In this document: positions 1-8,038 of the stretch, piece after piece
Numbering within the stretch: position 1 is the stretch's first letter
Layout: each line of letters begins with the position of its first letter
NCBI RefSeq assembly: GCF_030973515.1
Contig: NZ_JARGZA010000004.1
Location: 62,001 to 126,000 of the forward strand
Source: Jannaschia maritima
GTDB lineage: Bacteria; Pseudomonadota; Alphaproteobacteria; Rhodobacterales; Rhodobacteraceae
Direction: 5' to 3'
DNA length: 64,000 nucleotides
Notes under the pieces: model-generated
What the model saw: only the letters and a program-made list of their open reading frames with translations
Databases searched by the model: none
Told to the model about the DNA's origin: nothing
Translations under genes and position numbers: made by a program

Positions 1-1142
1 CGGAAGGTCGTGATCTTGCCGCCGAACACGTTGAGCACCGGCGCGCCGCCCCCGGCGTCCACCTTCAGGACGTAGTCGCGGGTCGCCGCCGTCGCGGACT
101 TCGCCCCGTCGTCGTAGAGCGGACGCACGCCCGAATAGGTCCACACGACGTCGTCGGCGGTCAGCTCCCGCTCGAAGTAGCCGTTGGCGAAGCGCAGCAG
201 ATAGTCGCGTTCCTCCGGCGTGCAGACGGGCTTCTCGTCGGGGTCCGTATGCTCGGCATCCGTGGTGCCGATGAGGGTGTAGTCGTATTCGTAGGGAATG
301 GCGAAGATGATCCTCCCATCGGGTCCCTGGAAGAAGTAGCACTTGTCGTGTTCGTAGATCCGCCTGGTCACGATGTGGCTGCCGCGCACCAGGCGCACGC
401 CCTCCTTCGCGTTGGACCGGACGACGCCGCGGATGACGTCGCCCACCCAGGGACCGGCAGCGTTCACGAGCATCCGGGCGCGGACGGTGCCGGTCCGCTC
501 GCCCTTCAAGGTGACGACCCATTCGTCGCCATCGCGTTCCGCGCTGACGACGCGCGTGCGGACCGACACGTCGGCGCCGCGATCCGCCGCGTCTCGGGCG
601 TTCAAAGCGACCAGGCGCGAATCCTCAACCCAGCAATCGGAATACTCGAACGCCTTGCGGAAGCGATCCTCCAACGGGGCGCCTTCGGGCGTGCCGTCCA
701 GGGATATCGTCGACGTGCCGCGCAGCAGCTTCGAACGGCCAAGGGTATCGTAGAGCAGCAGACCCGTGCGGATCAGCCAGTCGGGGCGCGATCCCTTCAG
801 CCACGGCATGACCGCGCCCAGGAGTTTCGAGGTCGGCGTGCCGCCCTCGAAGCGCATGTCGGGCGACAGGGGCAGCACGAAGCGCATGGGCCAGCTTATA
901 TGGGGCATGTTCCGCAGGAGCACGTCTCGTTCCATCAACGCCTCGCGCACCAGCCGGGCCTCCCAGTATTCCAGGTATCGCAGGCCGCCGTGGAACAGCT
1001 TCGTCGAGGCCGAGGACGTGGCCGACGCGAGGTCGTTCATCTCGGCCAAACCGACGGACAGGCCCCGCCCGGCCGCGTCGCGCGCGATGCCGCAGCCGTT
1101 GATCCCGCCCCCGATCACGAAGAGGTCGTAGGTGTCGCGCAT
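1..1142 (-). CDS. glpD: Glycerol-3-phosphate dehydrogenase, FAD-dependent (3' end outside window)
   Basis: Membrane-associated flavoenzyme that oxidises sn-glycerol 3-phosphate to dihydroxyacetone phosphate and passes electrons to quinone. The ATG at 1142 is preceded by GGGAGCGACC. The protein opens with an FAD-binding Rossmann motif (GGGINGCG, residues 11-18), then SASTKLFHGGLRYLEY, RFVLP and the later GPWVGDVIRG and IIFAIPYEYDYTLIGTTD stretches that are typical of GlpD. About 380 of the usual 500 or so residues are present, and the C-terminal part lies beyond base 1. The neighbour upstream is a purine-degradation pair transcribed the same way, about 100 bases away, with no obvious functional link. 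No other glycerol gene (glpR, glpK, glpF) is visible, so the rest of a glp operon, if there is one, would lie to the left. Confidence 0.93.
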   Translation of the reverse strand, partial: MRDTYDLFVIGGGINGCGIARDAAGRGLSVGLAEMNDLASATSSASTKLFHGGLRYLEYWEARLVREALMERDVLLRNMPHISWPMRFVLPLSPDMRFEGGTPTSKLLGAVMPWLKGSRPDWLIRTGLLLYDTLGRSKLLRGTSTISLDGTPEGAPLEDRFRKAFEYSDCWVEDSRLVALNARDAADRGADVSVRTRVVSAERDGDEWVVTLKGERTGTVRARMLVNAAGPWVGDVIRGVVRSNAKEGVRLVRGSHIVTRRIYEHDKCYFFQGPDGRIIFAIPYEYDYTLIGTTDAEHTDPDEKPVCTPEERDYLLRFANGYFERELTADDVVWTYSGVRPLYDDGAKSATAATRDYVLKVDAGGGAPVLNVFGGKITTF

Positions 1143-1238
1143 GGCGGTCGCTCCCGCGTTGGTCGTCCATTGGGGCCGTTCGGACCCTAGCCCATCCGGA
1201 TACGGCACGACAACGCGGGCCGTCGCCGCATGGGTCCG

Positions 1239-1583
1239 TCAGCTGCCCCGGTAGGTCGAGTACCCGAAGGGCGACAAGAGCAGGGGCACGTGGTAATGCG
1301 CGTCCTGCGTCATGGCGAAGCGGATGGGGACGCGATCGAGGAACGCATCGTCCGCGCCGAGCGCGCGCAGGTAGTCGCCCGCGTGGAACGTCAACTCGTA
1401 GGTGCCGTGCGCGAAGGCGTCCCCCGGCAGGATGGGGCCGTCGGTGCGTCCGTCCGCGTTGGTGACGGCGGTCGTCACGTGGCGGGAGGCGTCGCCGTCG
1501 AGCGCGTGGAGCTCGATGCGCAGCCCCGCGGCGGGCCGTCCCCGCGCGGTATCCAGCACATGGGTGGTCAGGAAGCCCGTCAT
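1239..1583 (-). CDS. uraH: 5-hydroxyisourate hydrolase (transthyretin-like)
   Basis: Hydrolyses 5-hydroxyisourate, the product of urate oxidation, to OHCU on the way to allantoin. The 114-residue length is the family norm. The N-terminal motif LTTHVLDTARGRPA and the C-terminal tetrapeptide YRGS are the two signatures that separate these hydrolases from vertebrate transthyretin. His residues near the N-terminus (THVLD) and in DAHYHVPLLLSP fit the active site. The ATG at 1583 overlaps the stop codon of the upstream allE-like gene by 4 bases (ATGA), so the two are translationally coupled in a purine-degradation operon. Confidence 0.93.
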   Translation of the reverse strand: MTGFLTTHVLDTARGRPAAGLRIELHALDGDASRHVTTAVTNADGRTDGPILPGDAFAHGTYELTFHAGDYLRALGADDAFLDRVPIRFAMTQDAHYHVPLLLSPFGYSTYRGS

Positions 1584-2404
1584 CGTTCGTCCCCCGGGAT
1601 CAGCGGCACGTGCCGGTTCACGTCCTTGTAAAGCAGGTACCGGAAGGGGCCCGGGCCCGCCGCATAGCAGGCCTGCGGGCAGAAGGCGCGCAGGATGGCG
1701 GTGTCGCCGGCCTCCATCTCGATCCAGTCGCGGTCCAGCTTGTAGACGGCCTTGCCCTCCAGCACGTGGATGGAATGCTCCATCACGTGCGTTTCCTCGA
1801 AGGGGATGGTCGCGCCGGGCTGAAAGGCGACCACGTTGACGTGCATGTCGTGGGCCATGTCGGCGGGGTCGACGAAGCGGGTCGTGGCCCAGCGCCCGTC
1901 GGTGCCGGGCATGGCGGTGGTGGTGGCGTCCGCCGTGGCGGTGACGAAGCCGGGGGGCGGGACCACGCCGTCCGCAGGCCGCCACCGCTTGCGGTACCAA
2001 TGCACCGTCGCGCCGCCATCGCGCGCTTGCAGCCCCCAGGGGACGCCCGGCGGCAGGTACGCGCAGTCCCCCGGCCCGAGGTCGTGATCGGCGCCCCCCA
2101 CGGTCAGCACGGCCGATCCGGCCACGGCATAGAGGATTCCCTGCGCGGCCGGGTCGGGTTCGGCCCGGTCGCACCCGCCGTCGGCGGCGACGTCCAGCAG
2201 GTAATGGGCGAACGTCTCGGCCAGGCCGGTCGTGGGACGGGCCAGGATCCACATCCGCATGCCGGTCCAGCCGGGCAGGTGCGACGTGGTGATGTCGGAC
2301 AGGCAGGCCCGCGGGATCAGCGCATAGGCCGGGGTCAGGGCCGCGCGCTGCGTCATCAGCGCCGTTTGGGGCGGCAGGCCGCCGGGGAAGTCGGATGTGG
2401 TCAT
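1580..2404 (-). CDS. allE: Bicupin (S)-ureidoglycine aminohydrolase
   Basis: The 274-residue protein has two cupin barrels and matches the ureidoglycine aminohydrolase family, which releases ammonia from (S)-ureidoglycine in allantoin breakdown and uses manganese. Cupin motifs are visible in both halves: LGPGDCAYLPPGVPWGLQA around residues 105-125, and PFEETHVMEHSIHVLEGKA around 200-220, where the E-H-H set would hold the metal. The start at 2404 lies 50 bases from the divergent gph gene. It overlaps uraH by 4 bases, which supports the purine-degradation reading. The exact reaction is inferred from family resemblance and the neighbour. Confidence 0.85.
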   Translation of the reverse strand: MTTSDFPGGLPPQTALMTQRAALTPAYALIPRACLSDITTSHLPGWTGMRMWILARPTTGLAETFAHYLLDVAADGGCDRAEPDPAAQGILYAVAGSAVLTVGGADHDLGPGDCAYLPPGVPWGLQARDGGATVHWYRKRWRPADGVVPPPGFVTATADATTTAMPGTDGRWATTRFVDPADMAHDMHVNVVAFQPGATIPFEETHVMEHSIHVLEGKAVYKLDRDWIEMEAGDTAILRAFCPQACYAAGPGPFRYLLYKDVNRHVPLIPGDER

Positions 2405-2454
2405 GGCCCCGTCCCTGCCGCATGGTGGCGGCGGGGTAAAGGAAGGGAGGAGCC

Positions 2455-3111
2455 ATGGTCGGCCTGCGCGCGGATGCGGTGATCTTCGACCTGGACGGCA
2501 CGCTGGTCGACAGCCTGCTCGCGATCCGCGCGGCGATCCTGGAGGTCTGCGACGCGATGGGCCTGCCGCTGCCCGAACCGGCGGCCGTGCGCACCTTCGT
2601 CGGCAGCGGCGTGCCGGTCGGGATGCGACGCCTGCTGGCATGGGCCGGGGCCGACGCCGCGCGGCACGACGAGGCGGTGGAGCGGATGGGCGCGGCATAC
2701 CTGCGCGTGCCCGCGGAGGCGAACACGGTCTATCCGGGCGTCCGGAACATGCTGGCGGCCCTGCGAGATCGGGGGTTGGCCCTGGCGGTCTGCACGAACA
2801 AGCCGATGGCGCCGACCGCGAAGGTCCTGGACGGCTTGGCCCTCGGCCCGTTCGATGCGGTCGTGGGCGGGGACACCCTGCCCGTGCGCAAGCCGGACCC
2901 CGCCCCCCTGCGGCACGCCGCGTCCCTGCTGGGGGTGCCGGTCGCGCGTGCGCTGTACGTCGGCGACAGCGAGGTGGACCACGCGACGGCCGCCGCGGCC
3001 GGGATGCGCTTCGCCTTCGTGGAAGGGGGGTATCCGAACGGGCCGATGGGGGACCCCGCCCCCGCCCTGCACCTCGCCGCGCTGGCCGACCTTCCCCGCG
3101 CCATCGTCTGA
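2455..3111 (+). CDS. gph: Phosphoglycolate phosphatase, HAD family
   Basis: Predicted to dephosphorylate 2-phosphoglycolate, a by-product of DNA 3'-end repair and of Rubisco oxygenation. The 218-residue protein carries all HAD motifs: DLDGTLVDS (residues 10-18, nucleophile and acid Asp), CTNKP (motif II), RKPDPAPL (motif III Lys) and YVGDSEVD (motif IV). The cap sits between motifs I and II, as in Gph. The ATG at 2455 is preceded by AAGGAAGGGAGGAGCC, a strong ribosome-binding site. It is divergent from allE with only 50 bases between them. Other HAD phosphatases of this subfamily cannot be fully excluded. Confidence 0.86.
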   Translation: MVGLRADAVIFDLDGTLVDSLLAIRAAILEVCDAMGLPLPEPAAVRTFVGSGVPVGMRRLLAWAGADAARHDEAVERMGAAYLRVPAEANTVYPGVRNMLAALRDRGLALAVCTNKPMAPTAKVLDGLALGPFDAVVGGDTLPVRKPDPAPLRHAASLLGVPVARALYVGDSEVDHATAAAAGMRFAFVEGGYPNGPMGDPAPALHLAALADLPRAIV

Positions 3112-3221
3112 CCCTGCGACGTCGCGGAACCTTCGTTTGCAGGATCCGCGCCCCTATGTCATGGAGCGATCCCACCCGCGTCGCGGGGCTTCGGAGCGGA
3201 TCGGTGTCGAGGAACGGAATC

Positions 3222-3683
3222 ATGCAACGGACGCGTCGTCAGGTCGCGGCCCTTCCGCTTCGGTGGAAGGGACGGAAGGTCCAGGTGCTGATGATCACCT
3301 CCCGCGACACGGGCCGGTGGATCGTGCCGAAGGGCTGGACGATGAAGTCGGTGAAGCCTTGGGCCGCCGCCGCGATCGAGGCGCTGGAGGAGGCGGGCGC
3401 GAAGGGTCACATCGGGCAGGAGCCGGTCGGGAGCTATGGCTACGACAAGCTGCTGGACAACGGCCAGGCGGTGCCCTGTCGGGTCAAGGTCTATCCGATG
3501 ATCGTCGACAAGCTGAAGTCCGACTGGAAGGAGAAGGCCGAGCGGCGGCGTCGGTGGTTCGACGCGGGCGAGGCCGCCGAACTGGTGGACGAGGATGAGT
3601 TGGCCGGGCTGCTGCGCGATCTGGCGCGCAAGCCGAAGGCTCTGCCCGTCGCGGGACCGATGCTGCGGAAGGCGACGGGCTGA
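3222..3683 (+). CDS. NUDIX hydrolase with a degenerate Nudix box
   Basis: A 153-residue NUDIX-fold protein. The segment from WIVPKGW to EEAGA (about residues 31-58) aligns with the Nudix box GX5EX7REUXEEXGU. The first Glu is replaced by Val and the Arg by Ile, while the IEALEEAGA core keeps the metal-binding glutamates. This PKGW variant resembles the diphosphoinositol-polyphosphate phosphohydrolase-like group common in alphaproteobacteria; the substrate is unknown. I chose ATG 3222 because GAGGAA lies 7 bases upstream. An in-frame ATG at 3156 would add 22 poorly conserved residues. The gene is about 110 bases downstream of gph on the same strand. Confidence 0.8.
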   Translation: MQRTRRQVAALPLRWKGRKVQVLMITSRDTGRWIVPKGWTMKSVKPWAAAAIEALEEAGAKGHIGQEPVGSYGYDKLLDNGQAVPCRVKVYPMIVDKLKSDWKEKAERRRRWFDAGEAAELVDEDELAGLLRDLARKPKALPVAGPMLRKATG

Positions 3684-3692
3684 CCCGCGGGG

Positions 3693-3824
3693 TCAGCGCC
3701 GCGGGCGGCGGGGATCGTCGCGGACGGGCACGGGAATGGGGTCGTGCTGCGGGGACAGCGCACCGCTCAGCGCATCCTTCAGCGCATCAAGGAACTTCTC
3801 GATCGGTCCACGGCGTCCGGCCAT
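3693..3824 (-). CDS. Small basic protein of 43 residues behind a heat-shock-type promoter
   Basis: A short frame starting at ATG 3824 with GGGAG seven bases upstream. The product begins MAGRRGPIEKFLDALKDALSG, which can form one amphipathic helix, and ends in a Pro/Arg-rich tail. I do not recognise a family. Two things make it more than a chance frame. It has a good ribosome-binding site. About 20 bases upstream of the expected transcript start is a CTTGAAC-N14-CCCCACCT promoter-like element that matches the one before ibpA. It lies on the metK strand, 87 bases after the metK stop, and converges with the NUDIX gene. A comparative search would settle whether it is conserved. Confidence 0.5.
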   Translation of the reverse strand: MAGRRGPIEKFLDALKDALSGALSPQHDPIPVPVRDDPRRPRR

Positions 3825-3850
3825 CTCGCATCTCCCTGTCTCGGAGCCAG

Positions 3851-3879
3851 AGGTGGGGCGGCAAGGGGGCGGGTTCAAG
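3851..3879 (-). promoter_or_regulatory. Candidate RpoH (heat-shock sigma) promoter for the 43-residue protein
   Basis: On the minus strand CTTGAAC (3879-3873) and CCCCACCT (3858-3851) are separated by 14 bases. This fits the RpoH consensus CTTGAAN-(13 to 17)-CCCCATNT apart from one -10 base. The same -35 followed by CCGCCCC and the same spacer length occur upstream of ibpA in this window. Transcription would start near 3844, about 20 bases before the small gene. Confidence 0.5.
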
Positions 3880-3911
3880 GATTAATTCTGTCGCACCCGC
3901 CTGATCGCGCT

Positions 3912-5096
3912 TCAGATTTCCGCCAGAAGCGCGTCCTTCAGGTCCGTCCGCTCCCACCCGAATCCCCCGTCCGCATCGGGGGCCCGACCGAAATGCCCAT
4001 AGGACGCGGTGCGCGCATAGATCGGTCGGTTCAACCCCAGGTGGTGACGGATTCCGCGGGGCGTCAGGTCCATGGCCCGCCCCACCGCATGCTCGATCCG
4101 CTCCTCCGGCACGTCGCCGGTTCCGTGGGCATCGACATGGATCGACAGCGGCTTGGCGACGCCGATCGCATAGCTCAACTGCAACGTGCACCTGGTCGCC
4201 AAGCCCGCCGCGACGACGTTCTTCGCGAGGTAGCGCGCCGCATAGGCGGCCGAGCGGTCCACCTTGGTCGGATCCTTGCCGGAGAACGCCCCCCCCCCGT
4301 GCGGCGCCGCGCCGCCATAGGTGTCGACCACGATCTTGCGCCCGGTCAGGCCGGCATCCCCGTCCGGTCCGCCGATCACGAAGGTGCCGGTGGGGTTCAC
4401 CCACCAGGTGGTCGCATCCGTCAGCCAGCCGTCCGGCAGGACCTGCCGGACATAGGGCTCGACGATCCCGCGCACGTCCGCAGACGTGAGGTCCGGATCG
4501 AGATGCTGGGTCGACAGTACGATGGAATCGACGCCGACGGGGCGCCCCCCCTCGTAGCGGACGGTCAGTTGCGATTTCGCGTCCGGTCCCAGTTGGGGCG
4601 CGTCGCCCGACTTCCGCGCCTCCGCGAGGCGGCGCAGGACGGCGTGGGCGTACAGGATTGGGGCGGGCATCAGCTCGGGCGTTTCGTTTACGGCATACCC
4701 GAACATGATGCCCTGGTCGCCCGCGCCCTCCTCCTTGCCGTCGGCGGCATCGACGCCCTGCGCGATGTGCGACGATTGCCGATGCAGGAGGTTCGTGACC
4801 TTGCAGGTCGCGTGGTGGAACTTCTCCTGCTCGTAGCCGATGTCGCGGATGCACTCGCGCGCGATCCCCTCGATCCGGTCCATCGTCCGGGTCAAGGCGT
4901 CCGGATCCTTCAATCCGATCTCGCCTCCCACGATGACGCGGTCGGTCGTGGCGAAGGTCTCGCAGGCGACGCGCGCCTCCGGCTCCTCGGCGATCAAAGC
5001 ATCGAGCACCGCGTCCGAGATTCGATCGCACACCTTGTCGGGATGCCCCTCGGACACGGATTCCGAGGTGAAGGTGTAGTCTTGCCGCAGGCTCAT
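3912..5096 (-). CDS. metK: S-adenosylmethionine synthetase
   Basis: Makes S-adenosylmethionine from methionine and ATP in the cytoplasm. The 394-residue protein starts at ATG 5096 and contains the family signatures: [12 protein letters not shown] near residue 11, [10 protein letters not shown] (about 128-137), and [19 protein letters not shown] in the last third. Lengths near 390 are normal for Rhodobacterales. The gene follows lnt by 63 bases on the same strand. That gap is filled by a SAM/SAH riboswitch that covers the ribosome-binding site, so the enzyme should be shut down translationally by its own product. Confidence 0.97.
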   Translation of the reverse strand: MSLRQDYTFTSESVSEGHPDKVCDRISDAVLDALIAEEPEARVACETFATTDRVIVGGEIGLKDPDALTRTMDRIEGIARECIRDIGYEQEKFHHATCKVTNLLHRQSSHIAQGVDAADGKEEGAGDQGIMFGYAVNETPELMPAPILYAHAVLRRLAEARKSGDAPQLGPDAKSQLTVRYEGGRPVGVDSIVLSTQHLDPDLTSADVRGIVEPYVRQVLPDGWLTDATTWWVNPTGTFVIGGPDGDAGLTGRKIVVDTYGGAAPHGGGAFSGKDPTKVDRSAAYAARYLAKNVVAAGLATRCTLQLSYAIGVAKPLSIHVDAHGTGDVPEERIEHAVGRAMDLTPRGIRHHLGLNRPIYARTASYGHFGRAPDADGGFGWERTDLKDALLAEI

Positions 5097-5100
5097 GGAG

Positions 5101-5147
5101 TGCTCCGATGTTCGATCCGCCGCCCCGTCAGGAAGCCGTTGGGACGC
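5101..5147 (-). promoter_or_regulatory. SAM/SAH riboswitch in front of metK
   Basis: The minus-strand leader between the lnt stop and the metK start contains the conserved core CAACGGCUUCCUGACG and, just before the start, CGGAGCACUCC. A 6-bp stem CGUCCC/GGGGCG (5146-5141 with 5126-5121) closes a loop holding GCUUCC (5136-5131). That loop can pair with GGAGC (5106-5102) to form the pseudoknot that defines the SAM/SAH class. GGAG is also the metK ribosome-binding site, 6 bases before the ATG, so ligand binding should block translation. This class is known from Rhodobacterales metK leaders. Confidence 0.88.
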
Positions 5148-5159
5148 TGATTCGAACGG

Positions 5160-6563
5160 CTATGTGCGAACACGCGCGCATGCAATGATCCCCGTGGCCA
5201 GCAGCGCGACCATGGCCGCCAGCGCGGGCCAGTCCCCCAGACGTCCGTACGCCGTCGCATCCGCCGCGGGCGGCAGGGCGGAATCCAACGCCCCCGCCAC
5301 GCCGAGGGGCAGCGCATCGCGCAGCCCGCCGCGCGCGTCGATCACCGCCGACACGCCGGTATTGGCCGCGCGCAGGACGGGCAGGCCGCTTTCGGCGGCG
5401 CGCAGGCGGGCCAGCGCAAGATGCTGCGCAGGTCCCGCGAAGGTGCCGAACCAAGCATCGTTCGTCAGGTGCAGGATCGCGCGGGGCCGGTCGGGAAGAC
5501 GCCACAGATCCTGCGGGAAGATCGCCTCGTAGCAGATCAGAGGCAGGACGGGACCGATCCCGGGCAGGTCGATCGTTCGCGGTCCGGGTCCCGCCGCGAA
5601 GGTGCCCGCGAGCTGCGCGGCCAGCGGTGCCAGACCCACGCGCGCGACCAGCGCCGGAAACGGCAGGTATTCCCCGAAGGGGACCAGCCGGTGCTTGTCG
5701 TAGATCGCCCCGACCACGCCCCGTGGTCCCGTCAGCAGCGCGGCGGCGTTGCGGGGGCTGCCCTGCGGTCCGTACCGCTGCACGCCGATCAGGACGGGTG
5801 CGACGGCCGCGCGCGCCAGCATGGGACGCACGTCGTCGGATCGGTCCAGCAACACGGGCATCGCCGTTTCCGGCCACACCACCACGTCCACGTCGCCCGC
5901 CCGCGCGGTCAGCTCCAGGCCGCGCGAGAAGAAGATGCCGATCCATTCCGGGTCCCATTTGAGATGCTGCGGCGCGTTCGGTTGGATCAGACGCACGACC
6001 GGGGCGTCCGCATCGGGGGTCGGCGCGTCCGGGACGGCCAGCCCCGCGCCCAGGGGCAGCATCCAGACCACGACACCCGCCGCGGCGGACGGGACGCGCC
6101 CCATCGCCACAAGGGCCGCGCCCAGCAGGACGGCCAGGCCCAGTCCGTGCGCGCCCCCCCAGGCCGCCGCCGGCAGGGCGGGGCTTTCGATCAGGACATG
6201 GCCCGGCAAGGCCCAGGGAAAGCCCGTCAGCACATAGGATCGCATCAGCTCCGCCAGCCCCAGGCCGGCCGCGGCGCCCAGCGCCCCCCCGACGCGGGCG
6301 CCCAGGGTCAGACCCGCCCACCAGAAGATCGCCATTCCCAGCGCCATCCCGATCAGGGCGATCGGTGCCAGGAATCCCGTGGCGGCGGCATCGACCAGGA
6401 AGGGCTCGGTGATCCAGTGCAGCACCAGCGCGAAGTGCCCCAGCCCGGCGGCCAGCGCGCACCAGCCGGGGCGGCGGGCGCGGACCATCAAGGCCAGAAG
6501 GCCCGCATAGCCGGCGAGCGCCACGGGCCACAGCGACCAGGGGGCCTGTCCCAGCCCCGCCAT
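5160..6563 (-). CDS. lnt: Apolipoprotein N-acyltransferase (true start may be upstream)
   Basis: Inner-membrane enzyme that adds the third acyl chain to lipoproteins. From ATG 6563 there are 467 residues: several hydrophobic helices, then a nitrilase-like domain with the Glu-Lys-Cys triad in WPETAMP, YDKHRLVPFGEYLPF and PLICYEAIFP, and a C-terminal helix. The frame stays open upstream to the corC stop at 6636-6638, and that stretch (LAPALALASGAMAGLGQAPW) completes the first membrane helix. No ATG, GTG or TTG exists in it, so a CTG start at 6632 is possible. The gene lies between corC and metK in one operon. Confidence 0.92.
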   Translation of the reverse strand: MAGLGQAPWSLWPVALAGYAGLLALMVRARRPGWCALAAGLGHFALVLHWITEPFLVDAAATGFLAPIALIGMALGMAIFWWAGLTLGARVGGALGAAAGLGLAELMRSYVLTGFPWALPGHVLIESPALPAAAWGGAHGLGLAVLLGAALVAMGRVPSAAAGVVVWMLPLGAGLAVPDAPTPDADAPVVRLIQPNAPQHLKWDPEWIGIFFSRGLELTARAGDVDVVVWPETAMPVLLDRSDDVRPMLARAAVAPVLIGVQRYGPQGSPRNAAALLTGPRGVVGAIYDKHRLVPFGEYLPFPALVARVGLAPLAAQLAGTFAAGPGPRTIDLPGIGPVLPLICYEAIFPQDLWRLPDRPRAILHLTNDAWFGTFAGPAQHLALARLRAAESGLPVLRAANTGVSAVIDARGGLRDALPLGVAGALDSALPPAADATAYGRLGDWPALAAMVALLATGIIACARVRT

Positions 6564-6635
6564 CGCGCCGGAGGCCAGGGCCAGCGCAGGTGCCAGGAAC
6601 GCGCGCAGCCGCGCCGGGGGCGTCCCCGCCAGTCG

Positions 6636-7508
6636 TCAGATCCCCTGTACGGCGGCGGGCGGGTTCAATCGCACCCGCAAGCGCTTGATGCGACGGGGAT
6701 CGGCATCGACGACCTCGATCTCGGGTCCGTCGGGATGGGGCACGACCTCGCCCCGGGCGGGAACCCGGCCGGCCAGCATGAAGACGAGGCCGCCCAAGGT
6801 GTCGATCTCCTCCTCCTCGCCCTCGGGGGCCAGCTTGCGCCCGATCTCCGCCTCGAAATCCTCCAGGGGCGTGCGGGCCAAGGCGAGGTAGCACCCGGAC
6901 TTCTCCTGCCGCCAGAACTGCCCCTCCTCCTGATCGTGCTCGTCCTCGATCTCGCCGATGACCTGCTCGATCAGGTCCTCCAGCGTGACCAGGCCGTCGA
7001 CGCCACCATACTCGTCGATGACGAGCGCCATGTGGATGCGCTGGGTCTGCATCTTGGTCAGCAGCACGCCGATGGGCATGGAGGGCGGAGCATAGATCAG
7101 CGGACGCAACAGGGGCTTCAGGTCTAGCGCCTTGTCGCGGTCCCCGTTGAAGCCGTGATGCAGGGCCAGGTCCTTCAAGTGGATCATGCCCAAGGGCTCG
7201 TCCGGCGTCGTCTCGAAGACGGGTATCCGGGTGAAGCCCGATTCGCGGAACTTGGCCACCAACTCGTGCAGGGGGATGTCCAGGGGCACAGCCACGACCT
7301 CCGCGCGGGGGACCAGCACGTCGTCCAAACGCTTGAGGCGCAGGTTCATGAGGCCCGTCACGGGACCGACCGGCGCTTCGGCTTCGGCCTTGGGGTCGCG
7401 TTCGGGGGTGGTGGTCCCGAACAGGCGCGACAGGAATCCCGGGCGCGCGTGCGCCGCCGCAGATCCGTCGTCTTCCGCGGGGTCGTTCGCCCCGGACGAT
7501 CCGTCCAT
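6636..7508 (-). CDS. corC: CorC/TlyC-type CBS domain protein (transporter-associated)
   Basis: A 290-residue soluble protein with two CBS domains (about residues 65-190) followed by the CorC_HlyC domain (about 205-285). Motifs include VPRAEVVAVPLD, GFTRIPVF, ALVIDEYGGVDGLVTLEDLIEQVIGEI and EEIDTLGGLVF. Relatives in the ybeZ-ybeY-corC-lnt cluster have been linked to magnesium/cobalt homeostasis, but a direct role is not established. The first 45 residues are polar and low in complexity. It lies 56 bases after ybeY, and its stop codon is in the same frame as lnt. Confidence 0.88.
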   Translation of the reverse strand: MDGSSGANDPAEDDGSAAAHARPGFLSRLFGTTTPERDPKAEAEAPVGPVTGLMNLRLKRLDDVLVPRAEVVAVPLDIPLHELVAKFRESGFTRIPVFETTPDEPLGMIHLKDLALHHGFNGDRDKALDLKPLLRPLIYAPPSMPIGVLLTKMQTQRIHMALVIDEYGGVDGLVTLEDLIEQVIGEIEDEHDQEEGQFWRQEKSGCYLALARTPLEDFEAEIGRKLAPEGEEEEIDTLGGLVFMLAGRVPARGEVVPHPDGPEIEVVDADPRRIKRLRVRLNPPAAVQGI

Positions 7509-7564
7509 ATCAACCGCCCCGCTTCGGGGCCCTTCCGCATGGCGCCGCGATCGAGCGGCGCACT

Positions 7565-8038
7565 CTAGGATATACCGTCCTCGTACGGATCGGGAAGGCC
7601 CAGTTTGGCTAGGATGCGACGTTCCGCCTGTTCCATCGCCTCCGCCTCGGCGTCGACCTCGTGGTCGTGGCCCAGCAGATGGAGGACCGCGTGGACGATC
7701 AGATGAGTGACGTGGGCCTCGAACGGCTTGCCCTGCATGGCCGCTTCCCGCGCGCAGGTGTCGAACGATATGGCGATGTCGCCCAGTTCCGCATCGCCCG
7801 GCGGAACGCCGGGGGTCCGTCGCTCCGACGGCCAGGACAGGACGTTCGTAGGCTGCTCCTTGCCGCGGAACTGCGCGTTCAGAGCAGCGATGCGGTCGTC
7901 GTCGCAGGCCAGCAGCGCGACCTCGTAGGCATCGGGATCGAGGCCGGCATGGGCCAGGGCGGCGTCGCAGGCGCGCTGGGCCATCGCGTCGAGGGGGACG
8001 CTCGTCCAGCGCCCGCCCTCCTCCACCACCTCGATCAC
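7565..8038 (-). CDS. ybeY: Endoribonuclease YbeY, rRNA maturation factor
   Basis: Metal-dependent single-strand RNase needed for 16S rRNA 3'-end maturation and 70S ribosome quality control. The 157-residue protein contains the family's zinc motif, here VHAVLHLLGHDH (H-x3-H-x5-H). The start is a GTG at 8038: it gives a normal-length N-terminus (VIEVVEEG) and overlaps the phoH stop as GTGA (4 bases), which indicates translational coupling. The order phoH-ybeY-corC-lnt is conserved in proteobacteria. Confidence 0.93.
   Translation of the reverse strand: MIEVVEEGGRWTSVPLDAMAQRACDAALAHAGLDPDAYEVALLACDDDRIAALNAQFRGKEQPTNVLSWPSERRTPGVPPGDAELGDIAISFDTCAREAAMQGKPFEAHVTHLIVHAVLHLLGHDHEVDAEAEAMEQAERRILAKLGLPDPYEDGIS

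Noticed and set aside
5149-5157. GTTCGAATC on the minus strand, like a tRNA T-loop
   Set aside because: No acceptor stem, anticodon arm or CCA context surrounds it; it lies between the lnt stop and the riboswitch.
6640-6675. TTGAACCCGCC similar to the heat-shock boxes, upstream of lnt on the minus strand
   Set aside because: No matching -10 at 14 bases; the sequence is the end of the corC coding region (LNPPAAVQ).
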